A stretch of DNA of 64,000 nt from Pseudoduganella danionis (GCF_009720775.1 NZ_WNKW01000002.1:682001-746000); one strand, 5' to 3'; counted from the first letter of the stretch, positions 8,993-18,059 are shown. Translations and numbers: made by a program. Notes: generated by a model from the letters alone, not told the origin.

Positions 8993-9023
8993 CAGTGCTT
9001 AGTCTGAACGGACTAATGCACTG
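8993..9023 (+). other. Long hairpin with one bulged base after the TIGR03790 gene
   Basis: CAGTGCTTAGTC (8993-9004) pairs with GACTAATGCACTG (9011-9023) around a 6-nt loop, leaving one bulged A. No T-run follows, so it may be a factor-assisted terminator, an RNA-stability element or a protein-binding site. Confidence 0.55.
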
Positions 9024-9055
9024 TCATCAAGGCGTCAAGCGTGCAGATTACTATG

Positions 9056-9082
9056 CAAAATGTCATGTTTAAATACATTTTG
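9056..9082. promoter_or_regulatory. Inverted repeat upstream of the nuclease gene (candidate operator)
   Basis: CAAAATGT (9056-9063) and ACATTTTG (9075-9082) form an 8-bp inverted repeat with an 11-bp AT-rich spacer, 42 bp before the nuclease ATG. The half-site spacing of about two helical turns suits a dimeric regulator. The cognate protein is unknown. Confidence 0.4.
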
Positions 9083-9123
9083 TTAACTCTGCATTCTCGA
9101 CACTTACTACCTCAGGAAACTCC

Positions 9124-12100
9124 ATGAAAAAAACCTCCTATTTGTCGCGCGTTGCGGCACAGGCCAGGCCTGTGCGCCGCACGGCCATGGCCGCTGCATT
9201 GCTGGGTGCGCTGTCTGCCCCGGCACTGGCTGTCGTCGCGGTGCCTGTTGATACGGGCGCCCAAGTGGTGATTAGCCAAGTGTACGGTGGTGGCGGCAAT
9301 ACTGGCGCCAAGTATAAGAATGACTACATCGAACTATTTAACCGCAGCGATGTCGCGGTGAATATCGGTGGCTGGAGTGTGCAGTACGCATCGGCCACGG
9401 GCGGCACTTGGCAAAAGACGCCTATCCCGGCAGGCGTGGTATTGCAACCGGGGCAGTATTACCTGGTGCAGGAAGGCGCTGGCACGGGCGGCACCGATAA
9501 CTTGCCTGCACCGGATGCATTCGGCGCGCTGAACCTGAGCGGCTCCACTGGTAAGGTTGCGCTGGTCAATAGTGGCACGCTGCTGTCGGGCGTATCGCCT
9601 GCGGTGGCTAGCTTCGTCGATCTGATCGGTTTTGGCGGCGCCAATTACTTCGAAGGTAGTGCTGCCGCACCAGTGCTGTCGAATACCACGGCGGCATTGC
9701 GCGCAGCCGATGGCTGTACCGATACCAATAACAATAGCAGCGACTTCAGCACGGCTGCGCCTGCGCCGCGCAACACCAGCACGGCCTCGCATGCCTGTTC
9801 CGCGCCAGCCGCCCCCCCTATCGTTGCCACTTGCCCGGCCAGCCTGTCGCTGGGCGTGGGCGTGGGCGGTAGCGCCGCACTGAGCGCCACCGATGCGGAT
9901 GGTATCGTCAACAATGCCGTGATTACTTCTGCCAGCATCCCCGGCATCAGCCTGGTCGATTTCGTGGCGGCAGCGGGCATAGGCGCCAACGCCAGCGTAA
10001 CGCTGAATGTGGGCGCGGGTGTGGCGGCGAACACCTATCCAGTCACCATCCGTTTTGATAACGATCAGTCGCAGCAGACTAGCTGCACGATCAATGTGAC
10101 GGTGGCTGCGCCGGCCGCAGTAAGCCATACCATTCCGCAGATTCAGGGCGCGGCGGCAGCCAGTCCCTATGTGAATACCACCCAGACCACCGAGGGCGTG
10201 GTAACGGCGAAAGTCGGCACTGGCTTCTTCATTCAGGATGCCGTAGGCGATGGCGACCCCGCTACCTCGGACGGTCTGTTTGTTTACACCACGGCTGCCA
10301 ATATCGGCACCGTCAAAGTCGGCGATCTGGTGCGCATTAGCGGCACCGTGAGCGAATACACGGCCAGCGGCGCAACGCGTTCCTATACTGAACTCACCAA
10401 CGTCACAGCCATCATCCGGCTGGACAAGGACAAGGTGATTGCACCGACCAATATCCAGTTGCCATACGATGATCTGGCGCGCGTGGAAGGCATGCTGGTG
10501 CGTTTCACCAACCCGCTGACCGTGTCGCAGTTGGAATTCCTGGGCGACCGTGGCGAAGTCACGTTGTCCTCGGGGCGTCTGGAAATTGCTTCCAACCGTT
10601 ACCGTCCCGGTACGCCAGAAGCACTGGCCCAGGCCGCTGCCAACCAGAAGAATCAGATCATTCTCGATGACGGCATTTTCGTCACCCCGACCACGATTCC
10701 GTATCTGGGGGAAGATGGTTCGCTGCGCGCTGGCTTCAGTGTGCGTGACCTGACGGGCGTGATCGATTTCGGCGCCAAAGGCGGTGGCGGTGCCGGCTTC
10801 AAGCTGCAACCGACCGTGGCGCCCGTGTTCTCGGCCGATAATCCACGTGCCGATGTGCCCGCTTTGGTAGCCGGTAATATCAAGGTGGCCAGCGCCAACG
10901 TGCTCAACTACTTCACTACCTTTACCAACGGTACGGATGATCTGGGCAATACGGGGCAGGGCTGCTCGCTTGGTAGCGCCGTGTCCAAGTCCAATTGCCG
11001 CGGGGCCGACAATCTGAATGAGTTCAACCGCCAGACCGCCAAGATCGTGGGTGAGCTGAAGGCCATCAATGCTGACGTCTATGGCCTGATGGAAATCCAG
11101 AACAAGGGCGAATACACCGTTACCAAATTGGTCGATGCGCTCAACGAAGCCATTTCGCCGGGCACCGGCCTGAAGACGTATGCCGTCGTGCCTAAGCCCG
11201 CCAGCACTGGTACCGATGCTATCCGTGTCGCCATGATCTACAAACTGGCCAGCGTGAAACTGGTTGGTGGCGCACTGTCCGATGCCGACGCCATCAACAA
11301 CCGGCCGCCTATGGCCCAGACCTTCCAGGCTGCGAATGGCGCGAAGTTCTCTGTCATCGTCAATCACCTGAAGTCCAAAGGTAGTTGCCCGAGTGGTAAC
11401 GGTGCCGATGCCGACCAGGGCGATAGCCAGGGTTGCTGGAATGCCACCCGCATTCAGCAGGCGCAGCGTCTGGTGAATAGTTTCGTTCCGCAGGTGACGG
11501 CGGCTGCCGGCGACAACCGCGTGCTGCTGATCGGCGACTTCAACTCCTACGGCATGGAAGATCCGATAGCTGCCATTACGGCCACGGGCTATGTCAACCA
11601 GCTCGAGCGTTTCGTCCGCGCTGGTGGCGGCATGCCTTACTCGTTTGTGTTCAATGGCGAAGCCGGTTATCTGGATCACGCACTGGCCAGCCCGGCACTG
11701 AATGGGCAGGTGGTCGATGCGGCCGAATGGCATAACAATGCCGATGAGCCGACCGTGGTGGACTACAACACGGATGGCAAGCCGCAGGATAAATACACCA
11801 GCGCTCCTTACCGTGCGTCGGACCACGATCCAGTGGTGATCAGCCTGAATCTGGCTGCGCCTTATACCGATGTCAGCAGCAGCGTGCGTGCCGCCGCCTC
11901 GGGACTGGTGCTGAACCGTTCCACTGGCAAATGGGTGGGTAGCCTGACGCTGACGAATACTTCGAATGTGGCGCTGCAAGGCCCGCTGCAGGTCGAGCTG
12001 GTGGGGTTGGTGGCCGATGCCACGCTGGTCAATGCAAGCGGCAGCCATAACGGCGCGCCGTATATCACGCTGAGCGGCAATCTGGCCCCGGGGGCTAGCG

Positions 12101-12183
12101 TGGTCGTGCCTACCACCTTCAGCAAGTCTGGCAGCGGCACGGTGCGCTATTCGGCAGTTAAAGTCTACAGCGGTACTTTTTAA
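9124..12183 (+). CDS. Secreted ExeM/NucH-family extracellular nuclease
   Basis: This 1019-residue secreted protein has a signal region ending near residue 36 (ALLGALSAPALA). A lamin-tail-like domain covers about 45-175 (VVISQVYGGGGNTGAKYKND, YIELFNRSD). A Gly/Ala-rich beta domain follows, then an OB-fold-like segment (about 335-470, TTEGVVTAKVGTGFFIQDA). An endonuclease/exonuclease/phosphatase domain covers about 585-910. Catalytic motifs are visible: GLMEIQNKG, IGDFNSYG (Asp805, Asn807) and SDHDPVV (899-905, His901). A C-terminal beta domain ends the protein without a PEP-CTERM or LPXTG anchor. Family members degrade extracellular DNA and can remodel biofilm. Its position 6 bp before a PEP-CTERM gene and beside exopolysaccharide genes supports a matrix-related role. 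Confidence 0.88.
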   Translation: MKKTSYLSRVAAQARPVRRTAMAAALLGALSAPALAVVAVPVDTGAQVVISQVYGGGGNTGAKYKNDYIELFNRSDVAVNIGGWSVQYASATGGTWQKTPIPAGVVLQPGQYYLVQEGAGTGGTDNLPAPDAFGALNLSGSTGKVALVNSGTLLSGVSPAVASFVDLIGFGGANYFEGSAAAPVLSNTTAALRAADGCTDTNNNSSDFSTAAPAPRNTSTASHACSAPAAPPIVATCPASLSLGVGVGGSAALSATDADGIVNNAVITSASIPGISLVDFVAAAGIGANASVTLNVGAGVAANTYPVTIRFDNDQSQQTSCTINVTVAAPAAVSHTIPQIQGAAAASPYVNTTQTTEGVVTAKVGTGFFIQDAVGDGDPATSDGLFVYTTAANIGTVKVGDLVRISGTVSEYTASGATRSYTELTNVTAIIRLDKDKVIAPTNIQLPYDDLARVEGMLVRFTNPLTVSQLEFLGDRGEVTLSSGRLEIASNRYRPGTPEALAQAAANQKNQIILDDGIFVTPTTIPYLGEDGSLRAGFSVRDLTGVIDFGAKGGGGAGFKLQPTVAPVFSADNPRADVPALVAGNIKVASANVLNYFTTFTNGTDDLGNTGQGCSLGSAVSKSNCRGADNLNEFNRQTAKIVGELKAINADVYGLMEIQNKGEYTVTKLVDALNEAISPGTGLKTYAVVPKPASTGTDAIRVAMIYKLASVKLVGGALSDADAINNRPPMAQTFQAANGAKFSVIVNHLKSKGSCPSGNGADADQGDSQGCWNATRIQQAQRLVNSFVPQVTAAAGDNRVLLIGDFNSYGMEDPIAAITATGYVNQLERFVRAGGGMPYSFVFNGEAGYLDHALASPALNGQVVDAAEWHNNADEPTVVDYNTDGKPQDKYTSAPYRASDHDPVVISLNLAAPYTDVSSSVRAAASGLVLNRSTGKWVGSLTLTNTSNVALQGPLQVELVGLVADATLVNASGSHNGAPYITLSGNLAPGASVVVPTTFSKSGSGTVRYSAVKVYSGTF

Positions 12184-12189
12184 GGAATC

Positions 12190-12822
12190 ATGAATATGTT
12201 GAATCTCACTACTTTCCGTCGCGGCCTGCTGGCCGTGGCCCTGGGCACGTGCGCGACGCTGGCTTCGGCGGCCAGTACCTTCCATGTTGAACTGAATACG
12301 CTGACCCTGGGCAGCAATGGCTGGATAGACATCCAGCTGGGCGGCGCGCCCATGGATCCCTCGCCGGCATGGGCCAAGCTCAGCCATTTCGGCGGTTTCA
12401 TCCAGCCTGCCAGCGCACAACTGAGCGATGTAACGGGCAGCCTGGCCACTGGCTACACGCTGGATACCACGCTGAATGGCTGGAGCGAGCTCCGGCATGA
12501 AGTGAATTACGCAGGTGGCAAGATCAGTTTTGACCTCAGCATCGACGGTGCTCCCGGCAATAGCAATTCCAGTTTCAGTGTGGCGCTGTTCGATGCCCAA
12601 GGCGATCTGCTGCAGTATCCGGTCAGCAGTGACGGCTTCAGTGCCCTCAATCTGGAATTCGTGCCGGCTGCTACGGCCGGCGGCCATGGCACTTTGCTGC
12701 TGAGTGGCTACGACAATGGTCTGGTGCAGATCACGGCCGTGCCCGAGCCGTCCAGCTGGTTGATGCTGGGCGCCGGTGTGGCCCTGCTGGGCCTGGTCCG
12801 TCGCCGCCAGTTGCCAGCCTGA
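12190..12822 (+). CDS. PEP-CTERM sorting-domain protein
   Basis: The 210-residue protein has an N-terminal signal peptide (RRGLLAVALGTCATLASA|AS), a beta-rich body (FHVELNTLTLGSNGWIDIQL) and a canonical C-terminal PEP-CTERM tripartite signal: VPEPSSWLMLGAGVALLGL followed by VRRRQLPA. Such proteins are exported, then processed by an exosortase. None is encoded in the window, so it must lie elsewhere. AAGGA at 12182-12186 is 3 bp from ATG 12190 but 9 bp from ATG 12196, so the true start may be 12196. The 6-bp gap from the nuclease gene indicates co-transcription. The body domain is of unknown function. Confidence 0.85.
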   Translation: MNMLNLTTFRRGLLAVALGTCATLASAASTFHVELNTLTLGSNGWIDIQLGGAPMDPSPAWAKLSHFGGFIQPASAQLSDVTGSLATGYTLDTTLNGWSELRHEVNYAGGKISFDLSIDGAPGNSNSSFSVALFDAQGDLLQYPVSSDGFSALNLEFVPAATAGGHGTLLLSGYDNGLVQITAVPEPSSWLMLGAGVALLGLVRRRQLPA

Positions 12823-12836
12823 GTGTAGCCTGACTC

Positions 12837-12877
12837 AAAAAAACGACAGGCCGTTTGCCGGTGCTGTCGTTTTTTTG
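12837..12877. terminator. Terminator after the PEP-CTERM gene
   Basis: AAACGACAG (12841-12849) pairs with CTGTCGTTT (12864-12872), extended by A/T pairs on both sides, with a T-run to 12877. The symmetry could allow it to work in both directions. Confidence 0.85.
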
Positions 12878-13026
12878 TTTGTCGCGCACAACTTTTGTTG
12901 ATCTCGCATTGCTAGTAACGCTGATAAATACTGGATATATATCGAAAACATCTAAATCCTGAAGGCAAATCATATTAGTAAAGCTATGTTGCATATTGCA
13001 TAGTATTTTCTTTACACGGATTTGCC

Positions 13027-13743
13027 ATGCCACCTGCCCATATCCTTGTCATTGAAAACCAGCCAGCGACGCTAGAGCTGATCGCTTTGAATCTCGGCAT
13101 GGCCGGCCATACGGTCAGCCGCGCGCATGATGCTGAAACTGCTTTACTGATGCTGGAAGACAGTCTGCCGGATGTCTTGCTGCTGGACTGGAATCTGCCC
13201 GGGCAGTCGGGCCTGACGCTGATACGGCGCCTGCGCGCCCAAGCGCGCACCCGTGCGCTGCCGATCATGATGGTGACGGCGCGTTGTGGCGAGCCGGACA
13301 AGATCATGGCACTCGAAAGCGGTGCGGACGACTATATGACCAAACCCTTCAGCCCGCGCGAGATGGTGGCACGCGTGCATGCATTGCTGCGGCGGTGGCC
13401 TGTGTTGCAGCCGCAGGCGGCGCCGGATGCCAGCGGCCTGCGGCTGGATCCCCATACTTTGCGGGTGACGGCGGGTAGCCAGCAGTTGGCCATAGTCGGC
13501 ATGGAGTTGAAGTTGTTGAATTTTTTTATGCAGCATCCGGAGCGTGTGCATAGCCGGGCGCAGTTGCTGGATCAAGTGTGGGGCAGTGCTGTCTATGTGG
13601 CCGAGCGTACGGTCGACACCCATGTGGGGCGCTTGCGCACAGCGCTGCAGCCCAGTGGCCGACAGGGTTGTATAGAAACCGTACGGGGTAGTGGTTACCG
13701 CTATGTGGCACGCGGCGCTTCGATGCAGGCGGCGTCCGCATGA
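13027..13743 (+). CDS. OmpR/PhoB-type response regulator (orphan) with Asn in the acidic pocket
   Basis: The protein has 238 residues. The receiver domain (1-120) has the phospho-acceptor Asp54 in LLLDWNLPG, Thr84 and Lys106 (MTKPFSP). The usual acidic pair reads E10-N11 (VIENQPA), so one metal-binding acid is replaced by Asn. The DNA-binding winged helix (about 130-232) has the recognition-helix motif VYVAERTVDTHVGRLRTALQ and GSGYRYVA. LLLDWNLPG and the wing resemble PhoB. No histidine kinase gene is present nearby. It overlaps the next regulator by 4 bp (ATGA at 13740), so the two are probably co-expressed. Upstream, CTATG-N10-CATAG (12984-13003) could be an operator. Confidence 0.88.
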   Translation: MPPAHILVIENQPATLELIALNLGMAGHTVSRAHDAETALLMLEDSLPDVLLLDWNLPGQSGLTLIRRLRAQARTRALPIMMVTARCGEPDKIMALESGADDYMTKPFSPREMVARVHALLRRWPVLQPQAAPDASGLRLDPHTLRVTAGSQQLAIVGMELKLLNFFMQHPERVHSRAQLLDQVWGSAVYVAERTVDTHVGRLRTALQPSGRQGCIETVRGSGYRYVARGASMQAASA

Positions 13744-14528
13744 GCTACGAGGCACTGGTCATTCTGAGCAAGCTGGAACAGGAGTATCTGCTGCATGCCA
13801 TCGAAGCGGCATTGCCGGTGCAGGAGCGGCGCCAGTTCTTCTTGTGGTCGCAGGGCCCCTTGCAGGCGCTGCTGCCGCATCAGTTGATGGTCTGTCTGCA
13901 GTTCGGCCCGGGCGATGTGCTGCAGCATCTCGACACGCTGCACTCTGTCGTGCTCGAGGGCGGACTGCTGGCGCGTATCTGCAATCCGCTTGACGGTCTG
14001 GCGCTGCGGCTGGCACGGACCTGCCGGATTGCATCTTTGCTGCCGGCTTGGCTCGATGCGAGTGGCAGTGAAAACCTGTCGCCGCTGGACGCCTATCTGG
14101 GCGAGTTGCGTGATCTGGGGCTGGATAATGTGATGTTGCACGGTAATGGCCGAACGGCAGGGCAGGATACGGTGTTCCTGCTGTTTAATTTGCCGCAGCG
14201 GCCGCGGGCGCGGCATGGCTATTTTTTCAGCCTGTTACTGCCCACGCTGCATCTGACCTTGCTGCGGCTGAACCAGTGGCAGGCGCAGGATGGCGTGCTG
14301 GCCCGTCCGGTGACGGCGCGCGAACGCGAGATACTGCACTGGGTCCGCGAGGGCAAGAGTAATGAAGAAATCGGCCTGATACTGGGGATTAGCGGGCTGA
14401 CTGTGAAGAACCATTTGCAGCACCTGTACCGGCTGCTTGGCGTCTCGAACCGCACCCATGCGATCGCGCGCGGCATGGCTTTGCTGCTGTTCGAGCAGCC
14501 GCCGGCGCCGCTCGCGCGTGTGGCCTGA
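13740..14528 (+). CDS. epsA: EpsA-type LuxR-family transcriptional regulator
   Basis: The 262-residue protein has an N-terminal region (LVILSKLEQEYLLHAIEAAL, QERRQFFLWSQGPLQALLPH) typical of the EpsA regulator of XrtB/PEP-CTERM-associated eps clusters. A C-terminal LuxR helix-turn-helix covers about 195-255 (LTAREREILHWVREGKSNEE-like, here VTAREREIL; VKNHLQHLYRLLGVSNRTHA). No receiver or autoinducer domain is recognisable. EpsA homologues are proposed to control exopolysaccharide genes, which fits the epsDEFG genes about 10 kb upstream. Start overlaps the response regulator stop. The 128 bp after it carry no clear terminator before the secretion operon. Confidence 0.85.
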   Translation: MSYEALVILSKLEQEYLLHAIEAALPVQERRQFFLWSQGPLQALLPHQLMVCLQFGPGDVLQHLDTLHSVVLEGGLLARICNPLDGLALRLARTCRIASLLPAWLDASGSENLSPLDAYLGELRDLGLDNVMLHGNGRTAGQDTVFLLFNLPQRPRARHGYFFSLLLPTLHLTLLRLNQWQAQDGVLARPVTAREREILHWVREGKSNEEIGLILGISGLTVKNHLQHLYRLLGVSNRTHAIARGMALLLFEQPPAPLARVA

Positions 14529-14656
14529 AAACCTAGCGCTTGGCACTCGGCTCGTAGGTCGATGTGGTGCAAAAAGAAAAGATTGTCGGATAAATAAAGC
14601 CCATGGTAGCCTCTTGTCTCTTGCAAGCAGGTGGGTTGGTTTAAGGAGTTGTTCGG

Positions 14657-15100
14657 ATGGATGTAGCGAAGAGTTGTCGTCAGACAGGCGCCCCCAAGGC
14701 TGGCGGTTTTACCTTGCTGGAATTGCTGGTTGTAATCGTCATCATTGGTCTGTTGGCCGCTTATGTAGGCCCCAAGTATTTTTCACAGCTGGGCAAGTCG
14801 GAAGTGACGATCGCCCGGGCCCAGATTGAAGCGTTCGAAAAATCGCTGGACACCTACCGTCTCGATGTGGGGCGCTATCCGAATACGGAAGAGGGCTTGG
14901 CGGCTCTGCTGGCGGCACCGGCTGCGGCAGGCGCCAAATGGAATGGGCCGTATCTGAAAAAAGGCATACCGCCCGATCCCTGGGGCCATCCTTACCAGTA
15001 CAAGGCGCCCGGCAGCAAAGCTGAATTCGAGATTATTTCGCTGGGCCGCGACGGTCAGCCTGGCGGTAGCGGCGAAGACGCCGACATCACCACGCAGTAA
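14657..15100 (+). CDS. gspG: Major pseudopilin GspG
   Basis: The 147-residue protein has a 17-residue basic leader ending in Gly17 before FTLLELLVVIVIIGLLAAYV, a canonical prepilin-peptidase site with Glu at mature position +5 (Glu22). The C-terminal half has the GspG signature: YRLDVGRYPNTEEGLAALL, then WNGPYLKKGIPPDPWGHPYQY and EIISLGRDGQPGG with acidic residues for calcium binding. It would be the main subunit of a periplasmic pseudopilus. It opens the ten-gene secretion-type operon; GspF follows 29 bp later. No prepilin peptidase gene is in the window. Confidence 0.93.
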   Translation: MDVAKSCRQTGAPKAGGFTLLELLVVIVIIGLLAAYVGPKYFSQLGKSEVTIARAQIEAFEKSLDTYRLDVGRYPNTEEGLAALLAAPAAAGAKWNGPYLKKGIPPDPWGHPYQYKAPGSKAEFEIISLGRDGQPGGSGEDADITTQ

Positions 15101-15129
15101 GCTGCCCTGATCCGGAAAGTTGCCACCCG

Positions 15130-16326
15130 ATGCAGTTCGAAGTCCGTACACTGTCGGCCGATATGGTGATCGGCCAGATGCTGGTCGACGCCCGCGATGA
15201 AGTCGACGCGCGCCGCCAGGTCGAGGCGCGTGGGCTGTACGTGAGCGCGATTGCGCCGCAGCGCACGACACTGGGCTGGCGGCGCAGCGGCGCCACATCC
15301 GGCGGCCTGTCGCTGGTGCTGTTCAGCCAGGAATTGCTGGCCTTGCTCACGGCTGGACTCGGCATTGTCGAAGGGCTGGAAGCGCTGCTGGAAAAAGAAG
15401 CCAGCCCGGCCACGCGCAATGTGCTGGAGCGTCTGCTGGCCGGCTTGCGCGAAGGCCAGCGTTATTCGAGCGTGCTGGCCGAGCAGCCGGAATTGTTCCC
15501 GCCCCTGTATGTGGGCATAGTGCGTGCGGCCGAAGGCACTTCTGATCTGCCGCGGGCGCTGGCGCGCTATATCGACTACCAGCAGCGTATCGATCTGGTA
15601 CGCGCCAAACTGGTGTCGGCTGCCATATATCCCTGCATCCTGCTGCTGGTCGGCGGCGGTGTCAGTCTGTTCCTGATCGCGTATGTGGTGCCACGGTTTG
15701 CCGAAGTCTATCAGGGCGCCGGGCGCAATCTGCCTTGGATGTCCCAGCAGATGCTGAACTGGGGCCAGTTCGCCGCCCAGCATACCAGCCTGCTGCTGGC
15801 GGCCGTCGCGCTACTTCTGGTGGGCGGCGTGCTGGCAGTGCGCCGGCTGGCTGGCAACGGCGGCGTAATGCGTCTGCTGGTTCGCTTGCCCGGTGTGGGT
15901 GAACGGGCCCGTATTTACGAACTATCGCGTCTGTATCTGACGCTGGGCATGCTGAGCGAGGGCGGCATCACCATCGTGCAAGCGATCGAAACCGTGCAGG
16001 GCATGGTTTCGCCGGCATTGCGCCAGCATTTGCAGCAGGCTCGCAATGCGGTCGAGGCGGGGCTGCCGCTGTCGGCTGCGTTCGAGGCCAACCAGTTGAC
16101 CACGCCGATCTCGCTGCGCATGCTGCGGGTCGGCGAGCGCACTGGCGACATGGGGCCCATGCTGACCCAATCAGCCGCCTTCTACGACGGCGAAATCAGC
16201 CGCTGGATAGACCGCTTTACCCGTACTTTCGAGCCGCTGTTGATGGCCGCCATCGGTCTGGTGGTCGGCGCGATTGTGGTGTTGCTGTATATGCCCATCT
16301 TCGATCTGGCGGGAGATATGTCATGA
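15130..16326 (+). CDS. gspF: Type II secretion inner-membrane platform protein GspF
   Basis: This 398-residue GspF/PilC-family protein has an N-terminal ARC-like module (MQFEVRTLSADMVIGQMLVD). Two homologous T2SSF domains follow: about 65-190 with FSQELLALLTAGLGIVEGLE, and about 270-390 with LSRLYLTLGMLSEGGITIVQ. Three TM helices are visible, near 168-190, 218-235 and 372-392. It anchors the assembly ATPase to the membrane. The stop overlaps the gspE start by 4 bp. The first TM pair plus C-terminal TM layout is the family norm. Confidence 0.92.
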   Translation: MQFEVRTLSADMVIGQMLVDARDEVDARRQVEARGLYVSAIAPQRTTLGWRRSGATSGGLSLVLFSQELLALLTAGLGIVEGLEALLEKEASPATRNVLERLLAGLREGQRYSSVLAEQPELFPPLYVGIVRAAEGTSDLPRALARYIDYQQRIDLVRAKLVSAAIYPCILLLVGGGVSLFLIAYVVPRFAEVYQGAGRNLPWMSQQMLNWGQFAAQHTSLLLAAVALLLVGGVLAVRRLAGNGGVMRLLVRLPGVGERARIYELSRLYLTLGMLSEGGITIVQAIETVQGMVSPALRQHLQQARNAVEAGLPLSAAFEANQLTTPISLRMLRVGERTGDMGPMLTQSAAFYDGEISRWIDRFTRTFEPLLMAAIGLVVGAIVVLLYMPIFDLAGDMS

Positions 16327-18059
16327 CGGCCGCCGTGCCCAGCCCAGGCTGCAGCGTTAGCGCGACCGGCGAGGGCGCGCCGGCCACCATCGATATGGCG
16401 CTGCTAGCACGCGCGCGCCGGGTGTGCCGTGCCTCGGGACGGACCTTGGTCGACGAGCTGCAGGCCCAGACGGGGCTGGAGCCGCGTCAGGTAGTACAGG
16501 CGCTGGCGCGCCCGTTCGGCATGACGGTGCTGGAAACTGCCGACATGCTGGCGCTGGCGCCGGCCTTCGAACTATTGCCGCTATCGCTAGCCATGGCGCG
16601 CCATTGCGTATTGCTGCGCGCGGCCGATGGCGGCGTGGTCGGGGTGATTGCCGATCCTTTCGATCTGGATTTGCAGACCTGGCTGGGAACGCAGGCGCGG
16701 GCCACGCCGCAGGCGCCGCTGTCGACCCGGCTGGCACTGCAGGCCGATATTCAGGCCTATCTATCCAAACAGGAGGAGTCGGCACGCGCTACGGACAGCC
16801 TGCTGCCCGGTACGGCGGAAGGGCGGCGTGACGGCAAGACGGCGGCTGTGCTGTCGTTCGCTTCCGTGTCGGAGGCTGCCAGCCCGGCCGTGCGGCTGGT
16901 GAATTCCACGCTGTACGATGCGCTCAAGGCTGCGGCGTCCGACATCCATCTGGAAAGCACGGCTGGCGGTCTGGCCGTGAAATACCGTGTGGATGGCGTG
17001 CTCGATCATGCCACTGCCGTGCATGGCGTCGAGCTGGCCGAGCAGATCATCTCGCGCCTGAAGGTACTTGCCGAACTCGATATCGCCGAGCGTCGCGTGC
17101 CGCAGGATGGCAGCTTCCGGGTCGAAGCGAACGGCCGCGAAATCGATCTGCGCGTCTCCATCATGCCGAGCATCCACGGCGAAGATGCTGTGATCCGCAT
17201 TCTGGATAAGCGCGCCATGATCGAGGCCTATGGTTCGCTGACGCTGGAAGCACTGGGCTTCGATGCGCCGTCGCTGGCGGCGCTGCGCGCACTGGCGCAG
17301 GAAGCCTATGGCATGCTGCTGGTGACCGGGCCCACCGGCTCCGGCAAGACCACTACGCTGTATGCGGCGCTGACCGAGATCCATAACGGGCGCGAGAAAA
17401 TCATCACGATTGAAGATCCGGTGGAATACCAGTTGCCCGGCATATTGCAGATACCTGTGAACGAGAAAAAAGGCCTGACCTTTGCCAAGGGCCTGCGCTC
17501 GATATTGCGGCATGATCCGGACAAAATCATGGTGGGCGAAATTCGCGACCGCGAGACAGCGGAGATTGCCGTGCAGTCGGCACTGACGGGCCACCTCGTG
17601 CTCACGACTGTGCATGCCAACAATGTGTTCGATGTATTCGGCCGTTTCACCCACATGGGCATAGACCCCTATGCCTTTGTCTCGGCGCTGAACGGCATCT
17701 GGGCACAACGCCTGATCCGGATGAACTGCCCCCATTGCGCTACCGCGTATGAGCCCGATTTGCAGGAACTGGCCAGTGTAGGACTGACGCGCAGCGAGGC
17801 TTATGACTACCGCTTCATGCAGGGCAAGGGCTGCGGCGACTGTCGTGGCACAGGTTACAAGGGGCGCCGTTCGATAGCTGAAATCCTCACGCTGAATGAC
17901 GAAATCCGCGAACTGATTGTGGATAAGCGGCCTATCCGCCAGATCAAGCAGGCAGCTTATGCCAACGGAACCCGCAGCCTGCGGCAGGCGGCGCTGGAAC
18001 TGGTCAAGCGTGGAGCTACCACGCTGACAGAAATCAAACGGGTGACTTTGCATGCGTAG
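16323..18059 (+). CDS. gspE: Type II secretion/type IV pilus assembly ATPase GspE
   Basis: The 578-residue protein has an N-terminal MshEN-like region and a C-terminal hexameric ATPase. Walker A is GPTGSGKTTT (336-345, Lys342). An Asp box precedes it. Walker B is KIMVGEIRDRETAEIA and the His box follows in LVLTTVHANN. A four-cysteine zinc module is intact: CPHC at 469-472 and C504-C507 (GCGDCRGTGY). It powers pseudopilus assembly from the cytoplasm. There is no PilT-like retraction ATPase nearby, as in type II secretion. The start overlaps gspF by 4 bp and the stop overlaps the next gene by 8 bp. Confidence 0.93.
   Translation: MTAAVPSPGCSVSATGEGAPATIDMALLARARRVCRASGRTLVDELQAQTGLEPRQVVQALARPFGMTVLETADMLALAPAFELLPLSLAMARHCVLLRAADGGVVGVIADPFDLDLQTWLGTQARATPQAPLSTRLALQADIQAYLSKQEESARATDSLLPGTAEGRRDGKTAAVLSFASVSEAASPAVRLVNSTLYDALKAAASDIHLESTAGGLAVKYRVDGVLDHATAVHGVELAEQIISRLKVLAELDIAERRVPQDGSFRVEANGREIDLRVSIMPSIHGEDAVIRILDKRAMIEAYGSLTLEALGFDAPSLAALRALAQEAYGMLLVTGPTGSGKTTTLYAALTEIHNGREKIITIEDPVEYQLPGILQIPVNEKKGLTFAKGLRSILRHDPDKIMVGEIRDRETAEIAVQSALTGHLVLTTVHANNVFDVFGRFTHMGIDPYAFVSALNGIWAQRLIRMNCPHCATAYEPDLQELASVGLTRSEAYDYRFMQGKGCGDCRGTGYKGRRSIAEILTLNDEIRELIVDKRPIRQIKQAAYANGTRSLRQAALELVKRGATTLTEIKRVTLHA

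Noticed and set aside
9334..12687. Minus-strand open frame of 1117 codons across the nuclease and PEP-CTERM genes
   Set aside because: It is antisense to two well-supported genes, has no recognisable domain, and its His/Arg/Gln-rich composition is what GC-biased antisense frames give.
12984..13003. CTATG-N10-CATAG dyad upstream of the response regulator as a defined operator
   Set aside because: Half-sites are only 5 bp and lie in AT-rich DNA where such matches arise by chance; mentioned only as a possibility.
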